Numbered from the stretch's first letter, positions 1 through 13,480 are shown. The stretch is 64,000 nt of DNA from Hypericum androsaemum (GCA_963995505.1 OZ023195.1:5538109-5602108); one strand, 5' to 3'. Program-made: numbers and translations. The notes: generated by a model not told the origin, from the letters alone.

Positions 1-3000
1 GTTCAAAGACTACAATTTTCACCCCAAAAGTTCCATATTGCAGTCAAAACATGCTTAGTATAAGCTCAAATATAGGTAGACCTTCACTTCTTTTATCACC
101 ACACAGTAACTAGCTGGATGACATTGTAGTAAACAGAAGACTCCAGATGAAGGAAAATAAATAAATGCAAAGGGTTGCTTTAATAGTGGACAAGTGCATT
201 CCATTCATCAGTCTAAGGTTAACTTCCTGCATAGCAGAGAGTTGACTGGAAACCCCCAGGACATAAAATCAAATTTCCTTCCCGCTGAGTAAAATTAGTT
301 ACCCTGCATGCATCGGGATTGGGCTCATTTCTCCAAGCTCCTCGCATAATCCTTTGATCATCAAAGTTAAAACCCTTTTCCAGGAATGCATTGGTTGATT
401 TACGTACCTGCAAGAAACTCGATACTTCTTTAATCATTCCAATTTTCCACTGACCTGATAATGTAAATTCTTTTAAATGACAGCAACCACAAATATCATG
501 AAGTGGGAGCACATCATACTTGAATTTTAGCGCCACTACGCTGTGCCCCTCCCAGCTCTATCTCTGTGACACCAGATCCATAAACCTCTCCTCCAATTGA
601 ACACTTGAAGAACTCCATTTCATTTCTTGTCAATGTTCCAGTTTTATCAGAAAAGACAAATTCAACCTGATTAATGGACAAGATCAAACTACAATAAATT
701 ACAGTGCAGGTATTCACTTGTCAATAGAAAAAAACAAAGTAAATGATAGACTTCAAAGCCAGTAGCTGTTCAAACTGCATGAAAACAAAGACCAGTACCT
801 GTCCTAATTCCTCATTTAAATTGGAAGTCCTAGCCAATGCAGGGGTATTTGTTTCAGCATGGTACATATGCAGGTCTTTGTTGATGAATTGAGTAGACTG
901 GATAAATTTGATCATCTAAGAAGAACGCGATTTGATGTTAGAAACTATGAGAGACCCTGAAAGAAGCATCAAATACCAGAGAATAAAGAACTCTTACCTC
1001 AATGGAAACATACAATGAGATGGGAATGATAGTTGAGTAGAGAGTGATTAAGGTAAAGAGAGCCAAAGCAGCAACCTAGAAAAGAAAAATAATTGAGTGC
1101 GCCAGAAATGAAGGAAGAAACAAAAGAAAGAAGGATTTCTTAATATACCTACCGAGAATCGGTTTCCAGGGTTAAATGCCGATTCAGTCGAGTGATCAAG
1201 ATTCAGGTAGAAATATTTTTTGTTGATAAAAACCCCACTACAGAATATTGACAAGCAAAGAAAATGATCATAACCAAATAGGTGAAGAGGTGATATGAAT
1301 AAAGAATATCAAAAACATAAAGTCTGGACAACCAGATATCAGTTTAACAAGTTCAGCCCATTTCTGACCTGCCTATGGCTCCAATGAAGCACATAGCAAA
1401 AAGAGTTCCAAAAAGACTGAGTATGAGCTTGTCAAGTTTCCTCTCCAGCGTGCTCCTCTTTGAAGGTACATTCATGGAATTCATCATAACCTAAAAATGG
1501 ATGCAATTTGAACAAAGCAGGGTCAAACAACCATTAAAATCAAGAATAATTCGTACCAATCGGACAAGATGGACATGACCAGTCGTTGCATGAGTAGGTG
1601 CAAAAATATTCTAAAATATAGAGTTGCAATTACGGCTCTTTTCGTTTTTTCAACAAAATAACAAAAGTCCTCCACTTAACTGGAAACTTGGAGAAAAGAG
1701 CTTGCTGAGACACTTGTGACAGTAATAAAACAAGACAATGCGAAGAACAAAACAACAATTATCGGACTAGAGCAAGTGTGCATTAATTAACAAACCTTAG
1801 TTTCATGACCGGAAAAGATGACAACCCCAACAATGAACTCAGTGTTCCTAAGACTGCAACCCTGAGAAATTACGAGCCACAATTGGTCAATACCAAAGTG
1901 GCAAACAGATCGAAGTCCATTGAGAGAAGCTCAGAAAGTGAAATAAAACTCCTTCCTGTGGCTCATGAAGTCGTGAGATGCAAAGAAAGAACATTATAGA
2001 CATGACCAACAAAAGGTGCATTCTAGATGAAGGAACAAAAAGCTAACAACTAGATTAGTTATTATGATTCATAAAACACAAAATTTCAATTTGAGCTTAC
2101 TCTTAGTAAGAGTTGATTTGGAGTGACAGGTAATGTTTGATTTTGGAGGATAAGGTTTCCGGTGAAAGTATACAATGAGTTGTTTGGCTGCTCACACTGC
2201 ACTTCACCTGCATTCCCAGGGAAGAAAAAAATGAGCACAGAAGAAAGTGCTATCAAGTTATCTAAAATTAAAAATGACAGAGAAGCTACAAACAGGATAA
2301 AACCCATGTTTGCTCCTAACCACTACATGCATGGTGCCGGCATATAACTGAACAAAAATGAAAGTGAAATTGAAACGGTGGGATCAAACCAGCAGGAAAA
2401 ATGACAGGAACTTTCATAACCTGGAGTAGAAAATGATAAATTAACAGAAAAAGCCGTCAGCCCAATTTTTTATCAAATGAAATGAGAACTACTTTCATTC
2501 TGACATAACAGTTTTACAGTTAGAGCTCCATGGCAGAGTAACTGTTATTAGAGTATTTCTGAACCAATCATCAATCTCTATTGTAGTCTGGAATCCATCC
2601 AAGATACCTTTGAACTCAGATGCTTTCTCGGGAGTTAAATAATCCCAAGTCTTCTCTAATGCCTTCCTGATTTTCAAATTTGTTTCACCATCCAAATTGG
2701 AAGTCTGCAGAGAAGAATATAGAAACGCAATTGTATATCAGTAGATCAACATCTATATTCGAGTTCTCGCGCAAGTGATAATCATTTCCTCAAGAAGCAC
2801 CTCGATGTAGCAGACCCCATCTAGGTTTGTACTAGCCAAGAAAAGCAGGTCTGCAGGAAAGAATCCGTCTTGCTTAACCTGCAACAGGAAAAAACCCTCA
2901 GTTTTGAGCACTAGCACCACGCCACCTCCCAAAAGGAGGTCAAATAATCAAAACACGAAAAAAGCATAATCCTGCCAAGCAGAAGATGACATGAAAAATA

Positions 3001-6000
3001 TAAGTATAGTACTCTTCATTTAAAATCATGCAAGAATTCCCGGACCAACAAGCAATTAAATGTCCTCCTGATATAACATGGCAAGCCAAATTATTCAGCA
3101 AGGGATAATGAATAGAAAGAAACTATGACATTGCAGGGAAGCTGAAATCATTCAGAAATGGCAAATGTCAAGAGGCCAAAAGTCCTATACAGCCTTAGTG
3201 GACAGTCTCACAAAGACCTTCATTATGTTAGATTCTTGTTACAGCCATTGAAAAGAAAAGTAGTGCACACTAGAGAGTTCAATTTTCAACCCGTATAGAG
3301 AAGAGCATGGATCAAAACCTAAGCGGGTATGTCAAAATTCAGACATTCTTCTCCGCGCAACTAATAAATCCTAACAGATCAATTTTATGTGGCTCAACAA
3401 CTAATTTCTGCAAACACCAAGCAAATACTTGAGGTTGATTAAATTCTAGTAGCTGCTATTTAACAAGAATATACTTACCCGCACAACGTCTCCAACTTGT
3501 AACTTCTTCCAGGAAGCAGTCACCCACTTTTGATCTTGTAGCACCTCTATGGGAGCGTTATTAATCGTCAAATCATTCTGAAATCGCTTCTGTTGGACAA
3601 AATCAATAGAAAAGAGCCAAAATCAATTATAAATATCAAAACCATTTCACTCCACAATATAAATTTTAAGAATAGCCTGATATCACTCTTCCGAATGAGA
3701 AAGTGAGAGATGATGATATAATATTTGTATCTCTTACAACCAATCAAGATAAAAGCAGAAAAATTTGACAGAAAGCTTTCAAGTGAGTCAGTACCCAGTC
3801 CTCAAATGCCTCCTTGATAAGTGAGACAAGAAGCACCAAAGAAAGAGGAACGACGTTCGTTATGGGATTGAGAGGGCTGCATTTACAGCAAACGTATCAG
3901 GGCTAATTTATTCTGTTTGTATAAATTGTTAGTTACATATTTAAACCAACGCTGTTTGGAAAAGAGAACACATTAAAAAGTAAAAGGGTTAAAGAAGGAG
4001 AGGAGAAGGCAAAGTTGCAGAGAGTTGAGAAACAGGAAAAGGAAATGAAAAAAAAAGGATTGTTCAAAAGCCATCGTTGAAGATGAATGCATAGAAAACT
4101 AGATAGGAACAGCAGCAACAATGCAGCCTTCGCATACAAATATGCTAGTATAATTGATCTTTAGAAAAGGGAAGACAGCAAAATTGATCAATCAAGCGGA
4201 AAAGTGATCAACATAATGCCGCCAAAAGATATCTGCAAGGAATCTTTTGGGAGTAGGAATAGATCTGCAACAATGAGCAATTGAAACTGGTAGAAACGAT
4301 AGCCAAAGAACCAAAAGGTCGCAAGCATGATGAAGACTAAACCAAAATGTGGGTGGTTGGCGAACAAGTTAAATAATATGGTTTCTACCTAGATCTGTCA
4401 TTGTCGGTGAACAACCAACGGAAAAGGACCTAATCATATGGTCAGATCATCAAAGACTGAGTATATAAAAATTTTAGACTAGAATACCTGATTGGTGTCA
4501 TTGACAAGATCGATATAAAGAGAAAGTAACAGTTGGCAACCCGTCTGAACTGTCAATATAAACATAGTTTGCATGGAAACTATTAGCAAAGTAAAAGACA
4601 AAAAGAGAAAAGCAATATATAGTAAATTGAATGCAGTATACTATAAGATTTACAACTAAATGATTAGACGTAGGTACTAGAGAACCATATCCTACTCACG
4701 GGCTTAGAAGATTAGACTACTTGATTTTGAGAAAGGGGCTCTTTACATGTTCAAGCTCCATGTTTTGCGCCGACTGATAGCTTAGTAGTCAAATATGATC
4801 CTCCTTCCCCTTCCTAAATCAATCTTAACTCCCATATTGAACTAATTGCATATGATAATGCAAACATTCGGCCATGAGCAAGAGCATGCATATTCAAATG
4901 TGCACTTAAACTCTGAAGTACTGTACCTGTTCAAACAAACCCTTCGGCAAGAAGGTGACGAAGTTGTATTTTGTAGTAGATACACCATTCCCCTGAGATC
5001 CGAGAAGCCAAAAAAGATGAAACCAATTTTGATGGACCAGAGACAAAAGACAATGAAGGAATTCATAACACCAAAAGCTGCTGCAAAGTTTTAGGTACTC
5101 TCCTTAGAAGTAATTCAAACTGAAAAAAACATCTGCACTAAGATGCAGAGGAGTGAAAGCCCCGAACTAAAGGAAGAAGCGCACGGACCAGTATCTCTCA
5201 GGAATGGCTAACAAGCTTTCCATATGGCTCACACTAAGAGCTAACTAATACGCTGCGGTCAAAGGTACTGTCAAAGGAACCCACAAAGCAATACTTCTTC
5301 TGCATCATTAATTCACTTTATCTGACATAAATTTTCCAATCTCAACACAACACAGCATGTCAACGGATAGCAGTTTTCCCACTCCACAATGGCAGTACAT
5401 TACCTATCCGTTTTTTATGCTACCTAGTTCTCCCCAAAGCTTAACTGTCTAATGCTTCAAGAAGGGAAACCAACCTCAGTCTGATGGCCGACCTACAACA
5501 AGATGTACCATGCGGGAATCCACAAAAAGCTGTGTGAATCAAGACTCCAATAGCCAAAACACATTGGAACAAGCTAAAACCTAAAAAGTAATACTCTCAT
5601 GCGTCCTGGAAACTCAATCCACAACCCTAACTTTTGTTCTTTTACATGCTGTCTAGCAACAAAACCGAATCGAGACGGAAGCAGCCCGCTGGTCTATGCA
5701 ATTCAGCCTCAAACCCCCTTGTTGCGAGCCCATATCCTCAACCTAGAAACCGCGCTCAGTTTCATACCTTATCCAAAAAGAAGAAACTAATGACACGCAA
5801 CAGCTACATTTAACTACAACTTCCCACTCCGTTATCTAACCTCGAACGAAACAATTCCATAATATAAGCTATACTTCGCAGGTTCCGTAACTGGCGATTT
5901 CGTAACGGTAAAGAGAGAAGGGGAAAACGGACCTTGAACCTAACGGGGAGGTTAGCCTCGCGATCGTTGCAGAAGATTGTCCGGTGACCGGGCGCCTGCG

Positions 6001-6109
6001 GCTGCACCCGACCGAGCCGGACGGTGCGCGTGGTCGTCCGGCCGGTCAAGGTCTCGTTCCGGTTCAACCTCGATCTCGACGATATCCTCTCCCATCCACC
6101 GCCGTTCAT
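1..6109 (-). CDS. ALA3: ALA3-like P4-type phospholipid flippase, 5' part (15 exons, cut by window edge)
   Basis: Phospholipid-transporting P4-ATPase. The family moves aminophospholipids to the cytosolic leaflet, mainly in the Golgi/trans-Golgi, with an ALIS/CDC50 partner. Exons, in gene order: 5933-6109, 4927-4992, 4488-4549, 3795-3876, 3479-3589, 2801-2878, 2608-2704, 2101-2207, 1796-1861, 1369-1490, 1153-1237, 998-1075, 799-915, 520-666, 303-407. All have AG/GT borders and phases that join into about 500 residues. Visible motifs are DGET (residues about 197-200, actuator region), membrane segments near residues 310-340 and 352-377, and the phosphorylated Asp in SDKTGTLT (about 423). The block [19 protein letters not shown] is characteristic of ALA3. 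The start is ATG at 6109: the frame is open upstream to about 6193 but has no ATG there. The family is about 1,200 residues long, so the nucleotide-binding and later membrane domains lie beyond the window. Confidence 0.93.
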
Positions 6110-7199
6110 CTTCCCCCCTTCCCCTTCCCCAACCTCAACCAAACCGCCAAAGAACCTCGATCCCGAGCCCGAAACGGCACTGATCTCCTCCAAAAGGAAT
6201 ATTCCTGCGGCGAGACGCGGCGTTAAAACTCAAGAGGAAAAGAATTGAAAAAATCCCCCTCCTCTCCTCCTCCTCCGTCTTATTTTCTTTTCCTAATAAG
6301 ATTTATTTTTCGCTTCCCTTTTTTCCTTTGGCTAAATAACCTTTTCCCTCCTTTTAATGGCGGCGATTTTTCAATGCTCTCTAGCAGTTATGCTACTATA
6401 ATCTTGCATTTTGTATTATATTTTAAATGAGTTTAAAATGTGACTTTTTTTTATTTGTAATTTAAGTAAATAGACAAATGAAACTGACTAATGGACAATT
6501 TTATTTCACAATTCCAAATTTTCTGAAAATTATTATGATTACGGAGACTTGATTTTAAAAACCTGCCATTATTTTTACTAATGAATAAAAATTTACAAAA
6601 TACTGATAATAATTGCTGGTATTGTTATTGGTTAAGGGGTTACATTCTATAAGAAAATTGAATTTTATTTAAATTGTTAGACAAGTCAGAGATCTCATCA
6701 TGACGTTTAATGATTTTCAAACCGTTGAAAAAATATGTATTTAAAAAATGGTATCAAATTCATCTATCTCTTTAAGAATGACGCATAGTGAGACCGTCTT
6801 TTTTAAGAATTATAATAATGCTTAATTTCGATTTAAAAAAATTCCGAAATGAAGCTAATTCTGGAAAATCATATTTCATGTATATATTATAATAAGTAAA
6901 TAACTGTCTTAGAGCGTGAGGTTTGGAGGGAAATTAAAGTCTAGCATGGAAAGTTCCCAAAGCGAGTAGAAGGAAGGACCGAGGATCTCCAACTCCAACG
7001 TTAGAAATTGTTGGACGGCGTCGTTTCGGTGTCTTGGCCGTTGAATTGTTTTCCTGTTTAATTATTGGTCCCATGGGTGATTAGTGATAAACTATAAGCA
7101 GCAAGTGACGTGGCAGACGGCCAATAAGAGTGGAGATAAGAGCAGTGAGGTCATTAGTGGGTAATGGAAGTGGGTTGGACTTGGACACCTAACCTAACA
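6110..7199. other. 5' flank of the ALA3-like gene, no gene seen
   Basis: The first 130 bases are GC-rich and probably 5' leader. The rest is AT-rich intergenic DNA and should contain the promoter. No convincing ORF, RNA gene or transposon end was found. Confidence 0.5.
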
Positions 7200-7223
7200 C
7201 CCCCCCCCCCCCCCCCCCCCCCC
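7200..7223. repeat. Poly-C tract of about 24 bases
   Basis: An uninterrupted run of C, so G on the minus strand. It can form G-quadruplex or i-motif structure and is prone to polymerase slippage, so its exact length may be unreliable. Confidence 0.9.
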
Positions 7224-7302
7224 ACGTTCATAGGGTGTTCTGGCCGAGAGAAGAAGATTTAGGATTTCATGTACTAAACAATATTTTTGTATCGTCTCGT
7301 AC

Positions 7303-7440
7303 ATCTAAGGTAGTGACTAATTCATGTTCGAGCAGTGTATGATCTTTGAGAAGTGTTAAATCTATTCAACAACTATTTAACACTGATGTAATTTCAATAG
7401 CTCGAACTCAAGATGTTGATTGTACTAAACATTAGATAAA
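7303..7440 (-). repeat. Degenerate tRNA-related SINE copy A
   Basis: Read on the minus strand, it shares a B-box-like GAGTTCGAGCT, then GTTAAATA-TTGTTGAA, then a CATAC-CTGCTC segment with the better preserved copy at 46141-46325. It lies back to back with a plus-strand copy at 7448. Confidence 0.55.
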
Positions 7441-7447
7441 TTCAACC

Positions 7448-7560
7448 AATAAGTACTTAGACCAACTGACAATAAAGTTGTTTCGGTTTAACTCAGATAT
7501 TTCGAGTTCAAGCTATTAAAAACACAATAATTTTAAATATTTGTCATGAGAACTTTGTTA
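7448..7560 (+). repeat. Degenerate tRNA-related SINE copy B
   Basis: On the plus strand it starts AATAAGTACTTAGACCAACTG, continues to a B-box-like TTCGAGTTCAAGC and then TTTAAATATTTGTCATGAGA. The order and spacing match the SINE copy at 46141-46325. Confidence 0.55.
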
Positions 7561-8360
7561 TCGTTCAAACATCATTATTATCTTTCTCAAAAAAAATCAT
7601 TATTATCCGGTCATTTCCAATGTTTTAAATATATAAAAAAGCCCAACCCAATCTTTGAAAAAAGCATCGTTAAGTAGAATGAGCAAAGCAGCCCAAATGA
7701 ACCGAGCTTTGGTAGCTCCTCCACTAGCCTATGAATCCCCAAAAGCCTTCAAAAGTGAAAACCAGAGTCCAGCTCCAAGATGTTTAAGGCAGTGCCCCTT
7801 TGCGGGCCCCACGACCTCGACGCGCCATACCGTAGCTGACAGAAAAGGTTCATATGAAGTAAAAATGGAATCCTCCGCAGGTAAGTTATGTTCATCATCT
7901 TTAAGGTTCAACAAGCTATTATGCAGTACAAGGAACTTCCATGAATCTGATCAAACCTTTAGTCAATGAATGTACATATGATGATGCAGGAGAGTTGTTT
8001 AACAGGCTTACTTTATTGCACAAAGACCCCTGAAGTTAAACCAGGAGGTTTATACACAATCTCCAATCACTAAGGATCTCGAGTGAGCGACCCGTATTAG
8101 CAGGTCGGGTGCTCGTTTGAGGTCATTCTGTTCGGGTATAAGTACATCGATGAGAAAGGAAGCCTGCTGATATATATAGGAAGTAAAGAATCACTATTCC
8201 ACAGACAACAAATGCAGACACCTAGAGAGCAAACGGTGTAGTTGTAGCAAAGCTATGTCGCACGATTATGTGATGCAGAGGTTTATATATGCTCGATAGT
8301 CGCAAGGAAAGAGACACGCCATGTAGTCCTCTTACTGCCGGAACCAAACTCGGCAGCTGA
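7561..8360. other. 3' flank of the bHLH gene, no separate gene seen
   Basis: Probably contains the 3' untranslated region of the minus-strand bHLH gene that stops at 8361. The ORF at 7655-7969 has no recognisable domain and no splice partner. Confidence 0.4.
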
Positions 8361-10801
8361 CTATGATGTTCTCTCAAAACGACCACCAACCTGCATATGC
8401 AACCATTCTGGAGATGCTCCGCGGCTGAATTCCCTTGTGGCTTGTGAAGCAAATGCCATGCTAGCAGACTCGAACGTTTGATGCCCGAACTGAAATGGAG
8501 CAAATTTTCAGTTGTAAGAAAGGTGACTAAAAAGAAGAAAACAGGTAGGCTGACGACTTTCTTGCTACTTATTTCACTCGATAAATTGAAGAACATTGTG
8601 AAGACTAATGAATCAAGTAAACATCTAGACTCAGAGCCTTAACATTACCTGAGGAAATAGAATGCCTTGCTCATCACTACAGCATACAAATGATTTCCTA
8701 ATCGGGTATGAATTCATATACATTAAGGAGCCCCAATTTGAGAGTTCCATTTTAAAACCTATGAAGTGAAGCAAGTACAAACATAATAAGGAAAGGTAGC
8801 CGCTTGTTTCCATTTTAACAGATGGATTGGGGACCAAGTGACCTTGATTGCTAAATAAAAGGTCAGCCAAGTAGATAACCGAAGATATCTTCCAGTTGTC
8901 ATAGCTTGCCAGAACTTACATCTTTCGAAGGAAAGACTTCAATTTCTGGATTCATCCTCGCATTTACTGCTTCAAGCTTCATGGATAGAAACTGAACATT
9001 CCAAATAAATAAATGTCAAATCACAAATCACAACTAACTCCAATTTGTGAAACAGTCCAAGAGATGGCATCAGCGTCAGAAAGTGAACACTCCAATTAAC
9101 CCTCATTTTTTTAGAAACAAAACTAAAAGATTTTTGGCATACTTAATACCTTACTACGCCCTCGCATGCCGATATATAGGGCGTGTGAATAATAAGTTAC
9201 GTCTAAAACCAAACATCTGCTTCAGTCCATAATCTACAGGAAATTAGGATCTGTACCTCAACTTGGTGTTGCAAAGATTGAATGTAATTGATGATTTCAT
9301 CAAGAACTAAAGCTTTGCCGATGACCTGCATCCATGGTTCAAGCTTATTTAGCAGATGGCAGTGCAGAGATGCTGAACAAAATATCAATGGGAAATCCCT
9401 CCTCGATGGAAAAAATCTCAAATAGGCCAGAGCCTCATAACTAACCAAAACTGTCCCTATCACCGATTTGCAACTGCCAATCAGACTTCTTTCGATCTAA
9501 GATACAAATACAGATTCAGACAATCCAATATCTTACCTTGTTGCAACCCGGAACCAGATCCTGAAGAATTTTCATCCGCTCGCTTATCTTTTCTCTCCTA
9601 GCCTGTCCACACAAACATTCTCGTTAGTTTATGTTTTTCGGGTCTGGAACAAATCCGCAAAGCCTGAACCAACAAATTGGAGAAAATACAAGTGGTCACA
9701 GCTCCATAGATCCCGACTACCTCCACATCAAGCACAAGGAATTGTTCGAATTCCCACTTGCTGGCATGTTAGATCTTTTGATTTATGAATAGTAACAAGT
9801 TTTTCAAACTGATTTCCCCTGTTTATTTTTTACTAACATTTAACAAGTTTACTTACTAAGAGTGCTCTTTTTCAACAATCTGCTCGCTCAATGAAGCTAT
9901 TAGGATAGGAAAACTACGAAATACAATTGCTGCAAAAAGAAACAGGCACGTATATGTCTTCAAGCAGAACAAAACACTTCCCTAGAAAACCTAACAATAG
10001 CAAGTTAACCAAAAAGGACTGAGAGCCAACAAGATATATACCCTTTCAGCAAGGCTGTGGCTATCCGTAGCTTGGCCCCTCCTCGCTCGCACATGAATGT
10101 AATCTTGTTTTGGCGGCTCCGGAGCTCCAGTAGCCTTCCGCACTGCGTTCTTGCCCGAAGTCGCTTCCGGCGCTGCTCCTGCTCCTGCTCCTGCTCCCCC
10201 ATCAGGACACTGATCTCCACTTTGATTCCCAGTGGCTTTGATCCGCTTCGCATCGCCATTATTGCCATCACTCTGCACCCATTCAGATACCATCAACACA
10301 AATTGAAACCAAAACAGAGTAAATATCCCACACTTCCACAAATGTCACGGTGTCACCAACCCAAAACCTCCTATAATCCGGATCACAAAACCCACATCTA
10401 CTACTACAAAACAAAAAAGCAGTATTTTTTTCTTCTGATTTGACAGAATCCATTACCATAACCAAAAGTCAATAATTAATAACAGAAACTTTTAACAAAA
10501 GTGCATCTTTGGCTTTGAGAGGGAATAATACCAATGCATTTCCATGTCCATTGCTATCAGAAACTCCTCCCTTAAACGGATCATCCTCCTCCTCCTCCTC
10601 CTCCAACTCCAATCCCTTCCTCTTCCTGCTCCCGTGCTCATAGCCATCGCCACCCGGCCCACCGACCCGGTTCAGGTCACCGAACCGGCCCAGGCCCATC
10701 CCCATACCAAACCCGCCCCTCCCACCAACCCCATTCACCGGAAACTGCCAGATCTCCGGCAAATTATACACCTCGCCGTTTATCATCGCCGGTGGATCCA
10801 T
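8361..10801 (-). CDS. bHLH79: bHLH transcription factor, bHLH79-like
   Basis: Basic helix-loop-helix DNA-binding factor, expected in the nucleus and to bind E-box/G-box sites as a dimer. Exons, in gene order: 10532-10801, 10042-10272, 9537-9602, 9257-9325, 8920-8991, 8361-8489. All junctions are phase 0 and give 278 residues plus TAG, close to Arabidopsis bHLH79 as recalled. The N-terminus [10 protein letters not shown]...[11 protein letters not shown], a run of eight Glu and an Ala/Gly repeat precede the domain. The basic region [18 protein letters not shown] ends exon 2 (residues about 150-167). Exon 3 starts [11 protein letters not shown], and helix 2 is [13 protein letters not shown] in exon 4. 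[10 protein letters not shown] follows, and the C-terminus [13 protein letters not shown] is typical of this subfamily. A bHLH62/77/78 paralogue is the main alternative. Confidence 0.93.
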
Positions 10802-11261
10802 CCAAAAAAGGAAACAAACAAACCCAACTCCGAGATTCCTTTCTGGGTTCTTTTGGCCAGAGAAGTAGCTTCAAAACCCAGAAAAGGAAATGGAACGGAA
10901 AGGAAAAAAGATTGCGTCTTTTTAGTAACCCACAATTTTTTTTTAAATGCTTCCTTTCTTTTCTCTCCTGGGACAACGGAGGTTGGTGCGGGTACTGTTG
11001 TACTATTCCAGTTTCTTCCTGTTTTTAGAGAGAGAAGGAAGGAAGGAAGGAACGCCTTGGGAATTGCGAGGGACTGCTCTATTACAAAGAGAAGAAGTCA
11101 CCTCACTACTTCACTTCCACTGAGGTTTTCCTCTTTTGCTTTTCTCTTCCTCCCTCTGTTTCAGTTATAAAGAAAAGAGTGGTTGGTTGGCTCCCCCTTT
11201 GTCCTAATATCAGCCATCTAGTCCCTGCTTCTCCGCCGTTGGATTTGGATACTTTATCTAG
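10802..11261. other. 5' leader and promoter side of the bHLH gene
   Basis: Contains purine- and pyrimidine-rich runs (GGAAGGAAGGAAGG near 11036, CCTCTTTTGC further out) of the kind common in plant leaders. The long overlapping ORFs here are low-complexity and look spurious. Confidence 0.45.
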
Positions 11262-12400
11262 ATATATTCGGGTTTTTTTCCTAAATAGGCAGAAAACATA
11301 AATATATTTTTTAAATAGACAAAAATTTAATATATTCTTAAAATATGAAAAAATTTTAATTAACAATTAGGGAGACGAGCCATAAGCGGGTCGACTCCAT
11401 TTGTTTGCCACTAATTAAAATAATGCACCAGCTCGCCTCCCCTCCAATTTTTTATTTATTTTTTTAAATTTCGGTCGATCGAACTTGATCGATTTTTGAC
11501 TTTAAATAAAATTTTGACATCGTTATACTCCGTATTTGGAAAAGTTATAAACTATAAAGTTGTAGATATACGCCTCAACTTTGCACAGCAACTTGAATCA
11601 ACTCAATCGGAATTCGGAGTAAAAATTTGTATCTCCCAACCGAAATTAGTCGATCAAACTCGATCGGCTTTTGACTTCAAATTTATTTTTGACATCCTTA
11701 CACTTTGAATTTAGAAAAGTTATAAACTACAAAGTTGTAGATATATATATCAGCTTTGCACAGAAACTTGAATCATCTCAATCAGACTCTGGAGTAAGAA
11801 GTTGCAAAAATTACTTTTACAATCGAAGTACAAGAGAAGAAAAAAAATAATTTTTGTAACTTCTTACTCCGGAGTTCGATTGAGTTGATTCAAATTTCTA
11901 TGCAAAGCTGAGATGTATATCTACAACTTTGTAGTTTATAACCTTTCCAAATATGGACTGTAACAATATCAAAATTTTGTTTGAAGTCAAAAATCGATCG
12001 AGTACGATCGATTGATTTCGGTTGGGAGACACAAATTTTTACTCTAGAGTCCGATTGAATTGATTCAAATTTTTATGCAAAGCTGAGATATATATCTATA
12101 ACTTTGTAGTTTATATTTTTCCAAATACGGAGTGTAACGATGACAAAAATTCGTTTGAAGTCAAAAGTCGATCGAGTTCGATCGACAAAAAAATTTTAAA
12201 AAATTGGAGGGGAGGTGACCTATAAGCAGGTCACCTCCAATATTTTATTTTATTTACATGGGTCATCTCCCTATTTTTTTTAATTTTGAATTAAATTTTT
12301 GCCTATTTTGAGAATATATTAAGTTTTTGCCTATTTGGGGAATATATCTAAATTTTTTTGCCTATTTTGGAAAAAAATTCATATATTCGCGGGTGATCGC
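11262..12400. repeat. 1.1-kb inverted repeat with tandem LTR-like units in each arm
   Basis: Arms of about 550 bp (11262-11816 and 11845-12400) are imperfect reverse complements around a spacer of about 30 bp near 11830. The left end reads ATATATTCGGGTTTTTTTCC and the right end mirrors it. Each arm carries two tandem units of about 174 bp, for example GACATCGTTATACTCCG at 11516 and GACATCCTTACACTTTG at 11690. The motif GGAAAAGTTATAAACTA-AAAGTTGTAGATAT recurs and resembles part of the LTR at 16021-16060. A perfect 11-bp stem with a 6-base loop sits at 12211-12238. No ORF or clear target duplication was seen. Confidence 0.85.
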
Positions 12401-13480
12401 GATCAAATATATAGATCAACTAGTAATGCGAGTTATACGGATTGAATGTAATTGGTTAAAATATAGATTATTTGGTTAAAGTTTGATAGAGAAATTTTTG
12501 TTATTTCCTGAATTTTTTTTGACGTCTTACATAATTGAACACATAAAAAAAATCAATTGCTAAAAAATGGAGCACGTGAGAAAAAAAATATGGAGTAAAT
12601 ATTTAAAGAAAAATATGAAACATAAGCTTAAAAAAAATACATGCACTCATGATGTCCCAAAAAAATATTTGTACTTTTGATTTTGAAGTCGTACCTGATT
12701 CCAACCCGAATTAACTGATGATGTTTGCTTAGCGACGATGTGGGATGATTACGACTTGGGAGTTGGGGTTAAGGTTTAGATGATGCAAGAATGACTGGGT
12801 TATGATGTTGATGTGTTTTGGATTTGGTTAACAAAAATTGCAGCGGGGCGGATCTCGTCCAAAAAGCTATTAATCATGATGTCTAATGATTGTTTAGGGA
12901 TTTAATGACGCTGATGTGCGTGCCGGTTTAGCTTGGACTAGGATGTTAATATCTAGTTATTCTAAAGTAGGTGATGATAACGATGGTTTAGAGACATTTC
13001 GGTTTTAGCTGTTGGTCATTTGGGATACATATGGTTGCTTAATTATCAATTTCGAGATAGTTAGATATGTAATTATCTTTTGATTATTTTTGGGTAGGAG
13101 ATTAGTACTTTATTGCATATTTGATGTAACTATTATTGGAACAATAAAGAACCAACAGAAAATTTACCAATAAAAAGATTATGAATTTCGAGATCTTTAG
13201 GCTAAAACCAATCTTATTAGATAGTTGTTGGTGATGTTGTCAAATATAGCATTAAATTTTTTTATAATGAGAACTGTAATCAACTTCTACAATTTCTTTC
13301 ATCATCAATCAGTACCATTTGTATTTTTTAGAAAAACCAGGCACCTGTTTTTTATATAAAATTTGTTACACTTCTAAAATTTGAAATCAAATCACTCTAA
13401 ATTAAATTTGTATCTTTCCTGTATATTGTTAAGGCAAATTTGAAATCAAATCACTTCTAAATTTGTATCAAACCAGGCAC
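12401..13480. other. Non-genic AT-rich stretch
   Basis: No ORF with a recognisable domain and no clear repeat ends. A short direct repeat, TTTGAAATCAAATCACT, occurs near 13380 and 13440. Confidence 0.4.

Noticed and set aside
6110..6193. N-terminal extension of the ALA3-like protein
   Set aside because: The frame is open but begins with TTG, with no ATG. The ATG at 6109 gives an N-terminus like that of relatives.
10544..11170. 208-codon plus-strand frame over the bHLH first exon
   Set aside because: Antisense of poly-Glu and Gly-rich coding sequence and of the leader. Low complexity.
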